64,000 nt of DNA from JAMDEO01 sp963775295 (GTDB lineage: Bacteria; Actinomycetota; Thermoleophilia; RBG-16-64-13). The DNA lies in assembly GCA_963775295.1 (NCBI GenBank), contig CAVZIK010000006.1:1-64000 (forward strand), written 5' to 3'. Of this stretch, positions 27,998 through 37,854 are shown piece after piece. The notes under the pieces were generated by a model. The model was given only the letters and a program-made list of their open reading frames with translations. It was not told the origin of the DNA and made no database searches. The position numbers and the translations under genes were made by a program. Every line of letters begins with the position of its first letter. Position 1 is the stretch's first letter.

Positions 27998-29443
27998 TCA
28001 GCGTTCCAGTGACTCGCAGGCCTCGTTCTCATAGCGAAACTTCGACAAACGAAGCGTCTCCGGCACCTCGCACGGATAGTCCCCGCTGAAGCACGCGGTG
28101 CAGAAACAGTTCTCACCTCTCCCCGCTCTGGTCGCTCGCAGAAGCCCGTCGAGGGATAGGTAGGCGACCGAGGTGGCCCCGAGTTCCTGACTGATTCCAT
28201 CGACGCTCTTTCCAAAAGCGATGAACTCGTCCTGGTCGGCCATGTCGATGCCGTAGAAGCAGGGGAAGACGATCGGGGGAGAGCTTATGCGCAGGTGCAC
28301 TTCCTTTGCCCCGGCCTCGAAAAGGACGCGCACGAGCGCCCGCGTGGTGTTCCCTCGGACAATGGAGTCATCTACGACTACGAGTCTCTTACCCTTGATG
28401 GCCGAAGTGAGGGGGTTGAACTTCATGCGGATACCCAGTTTGCGCACCTGATCGTCCGGATCGATGAACGTTCGCCCGATGTAGCGGTTCTTGATGAGGG
28501 CCTCCCCATAGGTAATGCCGCTGCCTGCCGCATAGCCTATCGCGGCCGAGTTGCCCGTGTCCGGCACGGGTATCACGAGGTCAGCCTCCACCGGGGATTC
28601 CCCGGCGAGTTCCTCGCCCATGCGACTGCGGGCCGCGTACAGCGTCTGGCCCTTCATGACCGAATCCGGACGGGCGAAGTAGATGAACTCGAACACGCAC
28701 AAGGACTCGCGTTCGCGCCTCACCACTTGCTCGATGTGGTAGCCGTCCTTATCGATCCAGCAGATCTCACCCGGCTCGATCTCACGCACCAACTTGGCGC
28801 CGATGATGTCAAGGCCCGATGACTCGCTGGCCATGCAGTAGCGGCCGCCCAACTCTCCGAGTACCAGAGGGCGGATGCCGTAAGGATCGCGGAACCCGAT
28901 GACCTCGTCCTTGGTCAGCAGGACCGCGCTGAAAGCGCCTCTCAGCCTGGGGATGATCTCGCGGATGGCCTCATGGATGTCGCGCGAAGGGTGCTCCACC
29001 AGTAATGCGGCGATGACCTCTGTATCGGACGTACTCTCGAAGACGTGTCCGTTACGCAACAGATCGTCTCGCAGTTGGTCGGTATTGACCAGGTTGCCGT
29101 TGTGGGCGAGGGCGATGAACGACCCGTTTCGGGTGCGCGCGAACGGCTGGGCGTTTCGCTTTTCGTTGGCTCCCGTGGTGGAGTAGCGCACATGTCCTAT
29201 GGCCAGCTGGCCGGGAAGACTCTGCAGAATCTGCTCCTGAAAAACCTGAGAAACCAGGCCCATGTCCTTGTGGACTATGATCCGGGAACCATCGGTGACG
29301 GCAATTCCGGCCGACTCCTGTCCCCGATGCTGCAACGCGAACAGTGCGAAGAAGGTAAGTCGGGCGACGTCCATCTCCGGGGCGTAGATGGCAAACACCC
29401 CACACTCGTCGTGGGGTGAGTCATCCTGCCAAGGATCCCGCAT
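27998..29443 (-). CDS. purF: Amidophosphoribosyltransferase (PurF)
   Basis: Committed step of purine synthesis: PRPP plus glutamine gives phosphoribosylamine. 481 aa with a 13-residue propeptide before the nucleophile Cys14 (HDE-CGVFAIYA). The PRPP loop is VVVDDSIVRGNTTR, in the C-terminal domain. Four Cys consistent with the [4Fe-4S] type lie in MEHRGQ-like and C-terminal positions, including GENCFCTACFSGDYPC. The ATG at 29443 has a GGGGGG stretch upstream; the open frame runs 35 codons further. Confidence 0.96.
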   Translation of the reverse strand: MRDPWQDDSPHDECGVFAIYAPEMDVARLTFFALFALQHRGQESAGIAVTDGSRIIVHKDMGLVSQVFQEQILQSLPGQLAIGHVRYSTTGANEKRNAQPFARTRNGSFIALAHNGNLVNTDQLRDDLLRNGHVFESTSDTEVIAALLVEHPSRDIHEAIREIIPRLRGAFSAVLLTKDEVIGFRDPYGIRPLVLGELGGRYCMASESSGLDIIGAKLVREIEPGEICWIDKDGYHIEQVVRRERESLCVFEFIYFARPDSVMKGQTLYAARSRMGEELAGESPVEADLVIPVPDTGNSAAIGYAAGSGITYGEALIKNRYIGRTFIDPDDQVRKLGIRMKFNPLTSAIKGKRLVVVDDSIVRGNTTRALVRVLFEAGAKEVHLRISSPPIVFPCFYGIDMADQDEFIAFGKSVDGISQELGATSVAYLSLDGLLRATRAGRGENCFCTACFSGDYPCEVPETLRLSKFRYENEACESLER

Positions 29444-29480
29444 CAGTCCCCCCTGGCCCGAGAACGAGCCCCTTCGTACG

Positions 29481-29720
29481 TCACCGATCTTCCCACTTTT
29501 CGTCCTCGACAGGGTCGGCCTGCCCGATATCCCAGGCCTCGGAGTCATCGCGTGCGGACGCTACCGCCTGCCGCGAGGTGCAATCGGGTTCGCAACCCGG
29601 TATCTCGCGATAGTCCAATTGGCTCTGGCAGACCCTGCACACGCACGTGTCCGGCAGGTACCCTTTGATGAAAGAATCGCGTGCCCCGCAGCGAGGGCAC
29701 ACGATGGGCTTCTCACTCAT
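29481..29720 (-). CDS. Small zinc-ribbon protein between purC and purF
   Basis: 79 aa. Two Cys pairs, CPRCG at residue 8 and CVCRVC at about 26-31, form a likely zinc ribbon; further Cys occur in GCEPDC. The C-terminal half is acidic and disordered. It is three bases downstream of purC and 37 upstream of purF, all leftward, so co-expressed with purine genes. No named family recognised; a regulatory or chaperone role is possible but unproven. Confidence 0.6.
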   Translation of the reverse strand: MSEKPIVCPRCGARDSFIKGYLPDTCVCRVCQSQLDYREIPGCEPDCTSRQAVASARDDSEAWDIGQADPVEDEKWEDR

Positions 29721-29723
29721 CGC

Positions 29724-30440
29724 TCAATCCTCCACAAGAATGCGGCGCAGAACTTCGGCATATGCCTCTTCCACCCCGCCCATGTCTCGACGGAAGCGAT
29801 CTTTGTCCAGCTTCTCCTGAGTCTGTGCGTCCCACAGTCGGCAGGTGTCGGGCGAAATCTCGTCCCCCAGCACGATGTCGCCCGCGGCGTCGCGTCCGAA
29901 CTCGAGCTTGAAGTCGACCAAGATGAGGCCGCGTTCTAAGAAGAACTTCTGCAGAGTCTCGTTGATCTTGCGGGCCATGCGTGTAGCCTCGGCCAACTCT
30001 TCGGGGGTCACCACGCCCAATTCTTCCAGGTGACCAAGGCAGAGCAGCGGATCGTGAAGAGCATCGTCCTTGTAGTAGTACTCCACCAAGGGAGGCTTCT
30101 TGAGGGCGGTACCCTCGGGGTAGCCGATGCGATTGGCGAGCGAGCCGGCCACCACGTTCCTGACCACGAACTCGACCTTAAGCATGTCGAGGCGCCGGAT
30201 GCGCATGGCGGTGGGAGACTCGGTACCCAAGAAGTGGGTCCGAACTCCGGCATCTGCGAGCAAAGTGAACAGCCGGGCCGAGATCGTGTTGTTCATCCGC
30301 CCCTTGTCTAAGATGGTGCCCTTCTTGAGGCCGTCCTGGGCAGTCGCGCTGTCCTTGAAATCCTGGATGTAGACGTCGGGATCATCGGTGGCGTAAACGA
30401 TCTTTGCCTTGCCCTCGTGAAGTCTCTCAAGGCGGGTCAT
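29724..30440 (-). CDS. purC: SAICAR synthetase (PurC)
   Basis: Joins CAIR and aspartate with ATP to give SAICAR. 238 aa, the length of the short bacterial form. Motifs: LHEGKAKIVYATDD at the N-terminus, EFVVRNVVAGS, LVDFKLEFG and GDEISPDTCRLWD, all conserved in the family. Downstream of purB (101-base gap) and upstream of the zinc-ribbon gene and purF. Confidence 0.97.
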   Translation of the reverse strand: MTRLERLHEGKAKIVYATDDPDVYIQDFKDSATAQDGLKKGTILDKGRMNNTISARLFTLLADAGVRTHFLGTESPTAMRIRRLDMLKVEFVVRNVVAGSLANRIGYPEGTALKKPPLVEYYYKDDALHDPLLCLGHLEELGVVTPEELAEATRMARKINETLQKFFLERGLILVDFKLEFGRDAAGDIVLGDEISPDTCRLWDAQTQEKLDKDRFRRDMGGVEEAYAEVLRRILVED

Positions 30441-30541
30441 GAATCACGCTCCTCGTCTTATCCAGGCTCAGCGACGTGGATGAGAAATGTGCCGCCGGCG
30501 GGGAACCAACCAGGTTGAGATTCTACCAGCTTCGTCCCCTG

Positions 30542-31843
30542 TTACCACTCCAGCGCCGCCACCCGATCGAAGATGACACCCATGTGCCGAAGTTGGTGAC
30601 TCGGATCGAACAAGCCCTCGATCTCGGCAACCGGCAGACGGCTGGTGACCTCCGGGTCGGCCTTGAGCAGTTCGAGAAACGAGGTCTTCTCTTCCCAGGC
30701 CCTCATGGCGCTGCGCTGCACGATCCTATAAGCGTCATCGCGCAGAAGTCCGGAGTTGACGAGTGCCAACAGGACCCGCTGGCTGTACACCAGACCGAAG
30801 CTCTTCTCGATATTGGCGGCCATGTTCTCCGGGTAGACGTTCAGCTTGTCGATCAGCCAGCAGGCCTTCTTGAGCATGTAGTGAAGTAGGATAGTGCTAT
30901 CGGGAAGAATGATTCGCTCCACGCTCGAATGGCTGATGTCGCGCTCGTGCCAGAGGGCTATGTTCTCGAACGCCGCCACCATGTTGGCCCTGATCACCCT
31001 GGCCTGCCCACAGATGCGCTCGGAAATAATGGGGTTCCGCTTGTGCGGCATAGCCGAGGAACCCTTCTGACCGGGAGCGAAATACTCCTCGGCCTCGAGA
31101 ACCTCGGTGCGCTGATAGTGACGGATCTGGAGGGCGATCTTTTCCAAAGTGCTCGCCAGAAGCGCCAGAGCCGACATGAACTCCGCGTGACGATCGCGCT
31201 GCACGATCTGGGTGGAGATGGGCGCCATACCAAGATTCAGGATTCCCATGGTGATCTGCTCCAACCGAGGATCGACGTTGGCGTAGGTTCCCACCGCCCC
31301 GGATATCTTGCCCACGGAGACCTGTTGGGTCGCCCGCTGCAGACGCTCCAGACCCCGCTGCACCTCGAAGGCCCAAAGTCCGAGCACCATCCCGAACGTG
31401 ATGGGTTCGGCGTGCACCCCGTGAGTGCGGCCGATCATCACGGTGTCGCGATGTTCCAAAGAGCGCCGCTGCAGGATGCGGCCGAGCCTCTTGGTCTCCT
31501 CCTCGAGCAGCGCCCCCGCGCCCCGCATCTGGAGCGCCAACCCGGTATCGAGGACGTCGGACGAAGTCAGCCCATAGTGAATGTATTTCGACGAGTCACC
31601 CACGTTCTCTGCCACGCAACTCACGAACGCGATGACGTCGTGGTGAGTCGTCTCCTCGATCTCGTTCACCCTATTCACGTCGAACGCAGCCTTGGCCTTG
31701 ATGTCCGCCGCAGCGCCCTCGGGGATCTCACCCAGTTGGGCCCACGCCTCGCAGACGGCGAGTTCCACGTCCAGCCATGCCGCCATCCGCGCCTGATCGG
31801 TCCACACGGCCTCCATTTCCGGGGTCGAATAACGGGGAATCAT
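30542..31843 (-). CDS. purB: Adenylosuccinate lyase (PurB)
   Basis: Cleaves SAICAR and adenylosuccinate, releasing fumarate. 433 aa. The fumarase/aspartase-superfamily signature GSSAMPHKRNPI is present near residue 262, and the conserved His segments TSSDVLDTGLALQ and GRTHGVHAEPITFG are present. The ATG overlaps the purE stop by four bases. Confidence 0.97.
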   Translation of the reverse strand: MIPRYSTPEMEAVWTDQARMAAWLDVELAVCEAWAQLGEIPEGAAADIKAKAAFDVNRVNEIEETTHHDVIAFVSCVAENVGDSSKYIHYGLTSSDVLDTGLALQMRGAGALLEEETKRLGRILQRRSLEHRDTVMIGRTHGVHAEPITFGMVLGLWAFEVQRGLERLQRATQQVSVGKISGAVGTYANVDPRLEQITMGILNLGMAPISTQIVQRDRHAEFMSALALLASTLEKIALQIRHYQRTEVLEAEEYFAPGQKGSSAMPHKRNPIISERICGQARVIRANMVAAFENIALWHERDISHSSVERIILPDSTILLHYMLKKACWLIDKLNVYPENMAANIEKSFGLVYSQRVLLALVNSGLLRDDAYRIVQRSAMRAWEEKTSFLELLKADPEVTSRLPVAEIEGLFDPSHQLRHMGVIFDRVAALEW

Positions 31844-32280
31844 TTCTCACCGGCTTCGGGAGGGGTGGCCAAACCGGCGACCCGAAGGATCTTTGCGGCC
31901 AGAATGGCGGCGTTGCGGGCACCGTTTATCGCCACGGTGGCCACCGGAACGCCGGCCGGCATCTGTACCATAGACAGAAGGGAATCGAGCCCGCCCAGGT
32001 CGGAGGTCCGGATTGGGACCCCGATGACGGGTAGATCGGTCATGGACGCCACCACGCCGGGTAGCGCGGCCGCCTTCCCCGCCCCGGCGATAATCACCTT
32101 CAGACCGCGGGATTCGGCAGAGAGGGAATATTCCCGCACCCTGTCCGGATCGCGGTGCGCGGAGATGACCTTGACCTCGTACCCGATGCCCCACGCTTCG
32201 AGTTCCTCGGCCGCACCGGCCATTGTCTCGGAATCGGATTGCGAACCCATGAGTATTCCCACCAGCGGCTGATCCGCCAT
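31840..32280 (-). CDS. purE: N5-carboxyaminoimidazole ribonucleotide mutase (PurE)
   Basis: 146 aa. The phosphate loop GSQSDSETM, the ISAHRDPDRV segment with the catalytic His, and the IIAGAGKAAALPG loop are present. The usual AAHLPG His is Ala here. It makes CAIR for purC. No purK lies in the window, so whether it acts as a class I mutase with PurK cannot be decided here. Between purD and purB in the same direction. Confidence 0.95.
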   Translation of the reverse strand: MADQPLVGILMGSQSDSETMAGAAEELEAWGIGYEVKVISAHRDPDRVREYSLSAESRGLKVIIAGAGKAAALPGVVASMTDLPVIGVPIRTSDLGGLDSLLSMVQMPAGVPVATVAINGARNAAILAAKILRVAGLATPPEAGEK

Positions 32281-32321
32281 GATCTCCCCTTTCTGCAGTG
32301 GCTGGTATCCGGAGCGAACCC

Positions 32322-33626
32322 TCAGCCGGCGCGCTGCGCTTCTCGTTGCTCCGCCCGCAGGGCGATGTCGGAACGGTGTTGAGCCCCGTCGAAGCCGATC
32401 GCCGCCACTCCGGCGTAGGCCCTGGCCCGAGCCTCCGCGAACGAGTCGCCGGTGCCGGTCACGGTAAGAACGCGGCCGCCGCTGGTCACCAGGTCCCCGT
32501 CGGACCGAGCGGTGGCGGCATGAAACACTTCAACCCCGGGCAACGCGGCGGCGGCGGCCAGACCGCCGATGACGTCACCCTTGGAGCTGGAAGCCGGATA
32601 GCCCCGCGAAGCAAGGACGACGCCGACTGCGGCCCCGCTGCGCCACTCAACCGAAGGCAGATCATCTCCCCGTGCGGCCGCCCAGAGCAACTCCAGCAAA
32701 TCCGACTGCATCCGGGGGATGATGGCCTGTGTCTCCGGGTCGCCGAAGCGGCAGTTGAACTCGAGGACCTTGGGCCCGTCGGCCGTGAGCATGAGACCGG
32801 AGTAGAGAACGCCCCGGAAGTCGATGTCCCGTCGCGCGATCTCGTCCACCGTGGGCCTGACCACCGTCTCCACCAACGTGGCGTAGAGGGCGTCGTCCAC
32901 CGAAGGAACGGGCGAATACGAGCCCATCCCGCCGGTGTTGGGACCTTTGTCTCCGTCAAGGGCACGCTTGTAGTCCTGGGCGGGCGCCAGCGGGAGGATC
33001 CGCGAACCGCTGACGATAGACAGCAGCGAGAGTTCTTCTCCCCGGAGGTATTCCTCGATGAGGACCGTCCCGGCCGCGTCGCCAAAGCGTCGCTCAACAA
33101 AGCACTCCCCCAGCGCAGCCACTGCCTCCGCCGCCGTAAGCGCGACGATCACACCTTTGCCCGCCGCGAGACCGTCGGCCTTAATGACGATGGGAGCGCC
33201 GTGCGCGGCGAGATAGGCTTTGGCCTCTGCGTACTCGGTGAAGGCTGCTGCCTTCCCGGTGGGTACTCCCGCGGTGCTCATGACTTCCTTGGCGAAGGCT
33301 TTGGAACCTTCCAAACGAGCCCCGTCGGCGTTGGGTCCGAAGACCGCGAAACCGCGCCGCCGAAGCTGATCGCCAAGTCCGGCCACCAGTGGCGCTTCCG
33401 GACCCACTACGACCAGGTGGACATGCTCCCGCTCCGCAAACGCGACCATCGCCGGCACGTCTTCGGCCTTGATGTCGACGATCTCGGCATCGGCGGCGAT
33501 GCCGGCGTTGCCGGGGGCACACAATATGCGCCCGATGCGCGCGCTGCGGGCCAAACCGCGGACCAGGGCGTGCTCGCGGCCTCCGCCGCCGACAACCAGG
33601 ACATCCAAGCGCCCGTCATCGGTCAT
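32322..33626 (-). CDS. purD: Phosphoribosylamine-glycine ligase (PurD)
   Basis: ATP-grasp enzyme making GAR. 434 aa. Landmarks: VLVVGGGGREHAL at the N-terminus, IVIKADGLAAGKGV, GPNTGGMGSYSP and FNCRFGDPETQ. The ATG at 33626 has GGAGG eight bases upstream and starts the homology; the open frame extends about 149 codons upstream into the purA region without similarity. 14-base gap to purA. Confidence 0.97.
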   Translation of the reverse strand: MTDDGRLDVLVVGGGGREHALVRGLARSARIGRILCAPGNAGIAADAEIVDIKAEDVPAMVAFAEREHVHLVVVGPEAPLVAGLGDQLRRRGFAVFGPNADGARLEGSKAFAKEVMSTAGVPTGKAAAFTEYAEAKAYLAAHGAPIVIKADGLAAGKGVIVALTAAEAVAALGECFVERRFGDAAGTVLIEEYLRGEELSLLSIVSGSRILPLAPAQDYKRALDGDKGPNTGGMGSYSPVPSVDDALYATLVETVVRPTVDEIARRDIDFRGVLYSGLMLTADGPKVLEFNCRFGDPETQAIIPRMQSDLLELLWAAARGDDLPSVEWRSGAAVGVVLASRGYPASSSKGDVIGGLAAAAALPGVEVFHAATARSDGDLVTSGGRVLTVTGTGDSFAEARARAYAGVAAIGFDGAQHRSDIALRAEQREAQRAG

Positions 33627-33640
33627 GCCCGGCCTCCTCG

Positions 33641-34939
33641 CTATTCTGCAGGGCGGGAGTCGGGGTGGGGCACCTTGATGGTTTGGTGCCGCTGCGACCC
33701 CACCGATATCAAAGCGATGGGAACGTGTACCTGACGTACGATGAAGTTGAGATAGTCTATGGCTTCCTGGGGCAGATCGTTGACCGTGGTCGCCCCGGAG
33801 ATGTCGCTCTTCCATCCCGGCATTTCCTCGTACACGGGTTCCACTCCCGTGAACACCGTCTGGGTCGACGGCAGCTCCTCCAGGATCTGGTCCTTGTAGC
33901 GATACGCGGTACAGACCTTGATGGTCTCCATCGTGTTGAACACGTCGAGCTTGGTTATCGCCAGTCCGGTGAGCCCGTTGACTCGGGCCGCGTAGCGGAG
34001 TTGGACCAGGTCGAGCCACCCGCAACGGCGCTGGCGGCCGGTGGTAGTGCCATATTCGTGGCCAATCTCGCAAATCCGCCGCCCGATATCATCATGGAGT
34101 TCGGTGGGGAACGGCCCCTCTCCCACCCGGGTGACATACGCCTTGCTCACGCCCCAGACCTCGTTCAATTCCACCGGCCCAATCCCGCTGCCCACGCAGG
34201 CATACCCGGCGACCGGGTTGGAGGACGTCACGTACGGATAGGTCCCGTGATCGAGGTCCAGCATCGTGCCCTGGGCGCCCTCCAGAAGAACCCTCTTCTC
34301 CGAACGGAGAGCGTGCCACACGAGCAGTGATGTGTCCTCTATGTAGGGCCGCAGCGATTCCGCCGCAGCAATATAGCGTTCGCAGTCCTCGGGCAGGGAA
34401 CTTACGTCCTGGTCATAGGCCTTGGCCATCATTTCGCCCTTGGCCTCCATCGCGGACTTGACCTTCGCGCGGAAGTCCTCTGGATCCAGGAGGTCCTGGA
34501 TGCGCACGCCTTGGCGGGAAGCCTTGTCGGCATACGCAGGACCAATGCCCCTGCCGGTGGTGCCGATCTTTCCCATGCCCAATCGAGCTTCTTGTATGTG
34601 GTCCAGCATGACGTGGTAGGGCATGATGAGGTGTGCCTCACCCGAGATCTTGAGATTCGCGGTGGAGACTCCCCTACCCTCCAGTTCGTCGATTTCCGCG
34701 CGGAGAACCGTGGGGTCTATCACCACCCCGTTGCCGATGACGGCGACGACGTCTGGAGAAGTGATGCCCGAGGGTACGAGATGCAGGGCGAATCTACCCC
34801 GATCGTTCTCGACGGTATGACCGGCGTTGTTGCCGCCCTGGTAGCGGACCACCATATCGGCGAATTCGCACAGCAAGTCAACGACCTTGCCCTTGCCTTC
34901 GTCGCCCCACTGGGCGCCCACTATACACAGAACCGGCAC
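33641..34939 (-). CDS. purA: Adenylosuccinate synthetase (PurA)
   Basis: GTP-dependent conversion of IMP and aspartate to adenylosuccinate. 432 aa. GAQWGDEGKGK with the catalytic Asp near residue 13, then GGNNAGHT, GTTGRGIGPAY and QRRCGWLDLV. Begins the leftward purA-purD-purE-purB-purC-purF run. Confidence 0.97.
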   Translation of the reverse strand: MPVLCIVGAQWGDEGKGKVVDLLCEFADMVVRYQGGNNAGHTVENDRGRFALHLVPSGITSPDVVAVIGNGVVIDPTVLRAEIDELEGRGVSTANLKISGEAHLIMPYHVMLDHIQEARLGMGKIGTTGRGIGPAYADKASRQGVRIQDLLDPEDFRAKVKSAMEAKGEMMAKAYDQDVSSLPEDCERYIAAAESLRPYIEDTSLLVWHALRSEKRVLLEGAQGTMLDLDHGTYPYVTSSNPVAGYACVGSGIGPVELNEVWGVSKAYVTRVGEGPFPTELHDDIGRRICEIGHEYGTTTGRQRRCGWLDLVQLRYAARVNGLTGLAITKLDVFNTMETIKVCTAYRYKDQILEELPSTQTVFTGVEPVYEEMPGWKSDISGATTVNDLPQEAIDYLNFIVRQVHVPIALISVGSQRHQTIKVPHPDSRPAE

Positions 34940-35018
34940 TATTCCTCCCGATTGTTACTGGTCTGGACGCGGCCCCACCAAGACCGTCGCGCGGCCCGAA
35001 GGCCCCCGCAGGGACAGT

Positions 35019-36410
35019 TTACACCAGGCCGATGACCGCCCGGGCGGCGACCAACCCCGAGGCCGAGGCCTGAACCAACCCCCGCGTGACGCCGGCGCCG
35101 TCCCCGATGGCGAAGAGTCCTCCGACCGGGGTCTCCAAATCGGTGCTGAGAGCCAGCCGCGAGGAGTAGAACTTCACTTCCGCCCCGTAGAGGAGAGTGT
35201 CGCGCCCGCCGAGCCCGGGCAAGAACGCCTCAAGGGCGTCCAGCATGTCAACGAGGTCCCGCAGATGTCGATAGGGAAGAACGAAACTGAGATCGCCTGG
35301 AGTGGCGGCCAGGAGTGTCGGCTCTACCAGACTGCGCCGCAGCCTCTCCGGTGTAGTGCGATGACCGGCGCGAAGGTCGCCCAAGCGCTGCACCAAGATA
35401 TCCTTGCCCAGCATATTGGCCAGCCGAGCGATGTGCTTGCCGTAGGCGATGGGCTCTTTGAACGGCTCGGTAAAGCGTGTGGATACCAGAAGCGCGAAGT
35501 TGGTGTTCGCGGTCTTTTGGGCGGGATCGGCATAACTGTGGCCGTTAACAGTCACGGCGTCGCCCCAGCACTCGGTGCATACGACTCCGTGCGGATTCAT
35601 GCAGAACGTACGGACCCGGTCCTCGAAATGCTTGGAAGTATAGAGAAGCTTGGGCTCGTACAACTCGGAGGTGACAGGATCGCCGGCCACAGCGGGCACT
35701 TCCACGCGAACGCCGATGTCGACGGCATTGTTCATAAGGGGGATGCCGAGGCGACGCGCCTCTTCGGTGAGCCACTCCGAGCCCTCGCGGCCCGGGGCCA
35801 GGATCACCAGGGGACTCTCGTAGGTGTCGCCGGACGCCGTCTCCACGCCCGTCACCTGCCCGTCCTTCGTAAGAACACGCGCGACGGAAGAGTGGGTGAG
35901 TATCTGGATCTTGTCTTCCAGGTCCGCGCGCATGGCGGCCAGAACGTCGGCCGAGCGTTCGGTCCCCAGATGTCGCACCGGCGAACGCACTAAGCGCAGG
36001 CCCTGCTTCGAAGCGAGATCGGCCCATCGGTCGGTCACTTCCGGATCGTCTCCATATAGTCGATCGGGGGCTCCGAACTCGCGATAAACGCCGTCGACAT
36101 CTGCGATGAGTGCGAGCAGTGCAGCCAGGTCCTTGTACTCTCCCAGCCACCCCCCGACTTCAGACCCCAGGGTCAGCTTGCCGTCGGAGAAGGCCCCAGC
36201 GCCGCCCCAGCCCGAGGTAATGTCGCAAGTAGAGCAATGCGCGCAGTACCCATTGGCCCGCGCCGGGCAGCGCCGCTCGGAAATATCGGCGCCTTTTTCC
36301 AGGAGAAGCACCCTAAGCTTCGACTTGCGAGACAGCTCCAGCGCGGCAAAGATGCCCGCTGGGCCTCCGCCCACGATGACCACGTCGAACCGCTTGCCGG
36401 CATCACTCAT
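35019..36410 (-). CDS. FAD-dependent oxidoreductase (COG2509-like)
   Basis: 463 aa. The N-terminal Rossmann FAD motif is VVIVGGGPAGIFAALE with the acidic end in LLLEKG. A Cys-rich stretch (RRCPARANGYCAHCSTCDIT) follows, then GWGGAGAFSDGKL. The C-terminus has GGLFAIGDGAGVTRGLVQA, the second FAD contact. This is a common bacterial flavoprotein of unknown substrate. The four Cys might hold an iron-sulfur cluster or a disulfide; that is inference. Lies between purA and dnaB. Confidence 0.85.
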   Translation of the reverse strand: MSDAGKRFDVVIVGGGPAGIFAALELSRKSKLRVLLLEKGADISERRCPARANGYCAHCSTCDITSGWGGAGAFSDGKLTLGSEVGGWLGEYKDLAALLALIADVDGVYREFGAPDRLYGDDPEVTDRWADLASKQGLRLVRSPVRHLGTERSADVLAAMRADLEDKIQILTHSSVARVLTKDGQVTGVETASGDTYESPLVILAPGREGSEWLTEEARRLGIPLMNNAVDIGVRVEVPAVAGDPVTSELYEPKLLYTSKHFEDRVRTFCMNPHGVVCTECWGDAVTVNGHSYADPAQKTANTNFALLVSTRFTEPFKEPIAYGKHIARLANMLGKDILVQRLGDLRAGHRTTPERLRRSLVEPTLLAATPGDLSFVLPYRHLRDLVDMLDALEAFLPGLGGRDTLLYGAEVKFYSSRLALSTDLETPVGGLFAIGDGAGVTRGLVQASASGLVAARAVIGLV

Positions 36411-36446
36411 CTTTTGCAGCCCGCCCTTGCTGAAAGTCCCAGTTGT

Positions 36447-37820
36447 CTATGCAGGAAGGTTCCTGTCATTGGTGTTACCGAACCGCGTGTAGCTCGGGGC
36501 GAAGGTCAGCTTGCAGTCCCCGATAGGTCCGTTCCTCTGCTTGCCCACGATGATCTCGGCCTCGCCCTTGGGCGCGTCGCGGTTGTAGATCTCTTCGCGG
36601 TAGATGAAGAGAACGACGTCGGCATCCTGCTCGATAGCGCCCGATTCCCTCAAGTCGGACAGCACAGGCCGGTTGCCGGCCCGCTGCTCCACCTGCCGGG
36701 AGAGCTGAGAAAGCGCAAGCACGGGCACTTCGAGTTCCCGGGCAAGCATCTTCAAGCCCCGAGAGATCCTCGAGATTTCCTGCTGCCTGTTCTCGACGTT
36801 AGCGTCCCCCATCATCAGCTGCAGGTAGTCGATGACGATCAGCCCCAATTCCTTGTGTCGAGCCCGGAGGCGCCGGGCTTTGGCTCGGATCTCCATAAGA
36901 CTCACGGAGGCGCTATCGTCGATGAAGATGGGCGCCTTGTGAAGGGGGGTGCATGCCGCCGCCAGCCGGCTCCATTCGCTCGTCTGCAAGATCCCCCTCC
37001 GGACCCGGAAGTTGTCCACCCGCGCTTCGGAGCACATCATCCTCTGGACCAGTTCAAACTTGGACATCTCCAGGCTGAAGATAGCCACGGCCTTGTCCTG
37101 ATCAACTGCCACATTCCGCGCGATATTGAGAGCCAGGGCCGTCTTCCCCATGGAAGGCCGAGCCGCTAGTATGACAAGGTTCGCGGGCTGGAAACCGCTG
37201 ATGAGGCCATCTAGATCGCGGAAGCCGGTCTCACAGCCCACAGTGGGATGACCCTCGGTATTCCTACGCTCCAGTTCCGCGAAATTGTCGTTGATGAGTT
37301 CGCTGATTGGCTCAAATTCCCCAGTGATTCGTACCTGGGATATCTCGAACACCATCTGCTCGGCCCTATCGATGAGTTCCGCAGGCGGCTGCTCCCTGCG
37401 GTAGCCCATCTCCGTGATCTCGCCCCCCACCTTTATGAGGGAGCGCAGATAGAAGTTCTCGCGGACTATCTCGGCGTACTGCCGCGCGTTTGTCGCCGCG
37501 GGCACCGCCGTTACCAAGCTATGGATGAAGGCGCGGCCGCCCACCACGTCGAGGCTGGCCCTGTTCGCAAGTTCCTCCGACACGGTGATGGGGTCCACGG
37601 GCTCGCCGCGGGAGAAAAGGTCCTCGATGACCTCGAAGATCTTCTGGTGGGATTGCCGGTAGAAGTGATGCGGGCGCACGATCTCGCTGACACCAGGGAT
37701 GACGTTGGGCGTAAGCATGCTGGCGCCCAACACCGAGACCTCGGCATCCAGGTTCTGAGGAACCGAGTGCTCCTGGCCGGATGTTCCGCCCCAGCCGCCC
37801 ATATTAGCCATCATCTCCAC
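36447..37820 (-). CDS. dnaB: Replicative DNA helicase (DnaB)
   Basis: 457 aa. The N-terminal helical domain starts VPQNLDAEVSVLGAS. Walker A is ILAARPSMGKTALALN near residue 220, Walker B includes LIVIDYLQLM, and the family motifs QEISRISRGLKMLA and LSQLSRQVEQR follow. No intein is present. GTG start. The gene order rpsF-ssb-rpsR-rplI-dnaB is ancestral. Confidence 0.97.
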   Translation of the reverse strand: MEMMANMGGWGGTSGQEHSVPQNLDAEVSVLGASMLTPNVIPGVSEIVRPHHFYRQSHQKIFEVIEDLFSRGEPVDPITVSEELANRASLDVVGGRAFIHSLVTAVPAATNARQYAEIVRENFYLRSLIKVGGEITEMGYRREQPPAELIDRAEQMVFEISQVRITGEFEPISELINDNFAELERRNTEGHPTVGCETGFRDLDGLISGFQPANLVILAARPSMGKTALALNIARNVAVDQDKAVAIFSLEMSKFELVQRMMCSEARVDNFRVRRGILQTSEWSRLAAACTPLHKAPIFIDDSASVSLMEIRAKARRLRARHKELGLIVIDYLQLMMGDANVENRQQEISRISRGLKMLARELEVPVLALSQLSRQVEQRAGNRPVLSDLRESGAIEQDADVVLFIYREEIYNRDAPKGEAEIIVGKQRNGPIGDCKLTFAPSYTRFGNTNDRNLPA

Positions 37821-37854
37821 GTGCGCCCCTCTTTCAAATGGGGCAAAGCCCCGG

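Noticed and set aside
33627..34073. N-terminal extension of purD by about 149 codons
   Set aside because: It overlaps purA in another frame; homology and GGAGG support the ATG at 33626.
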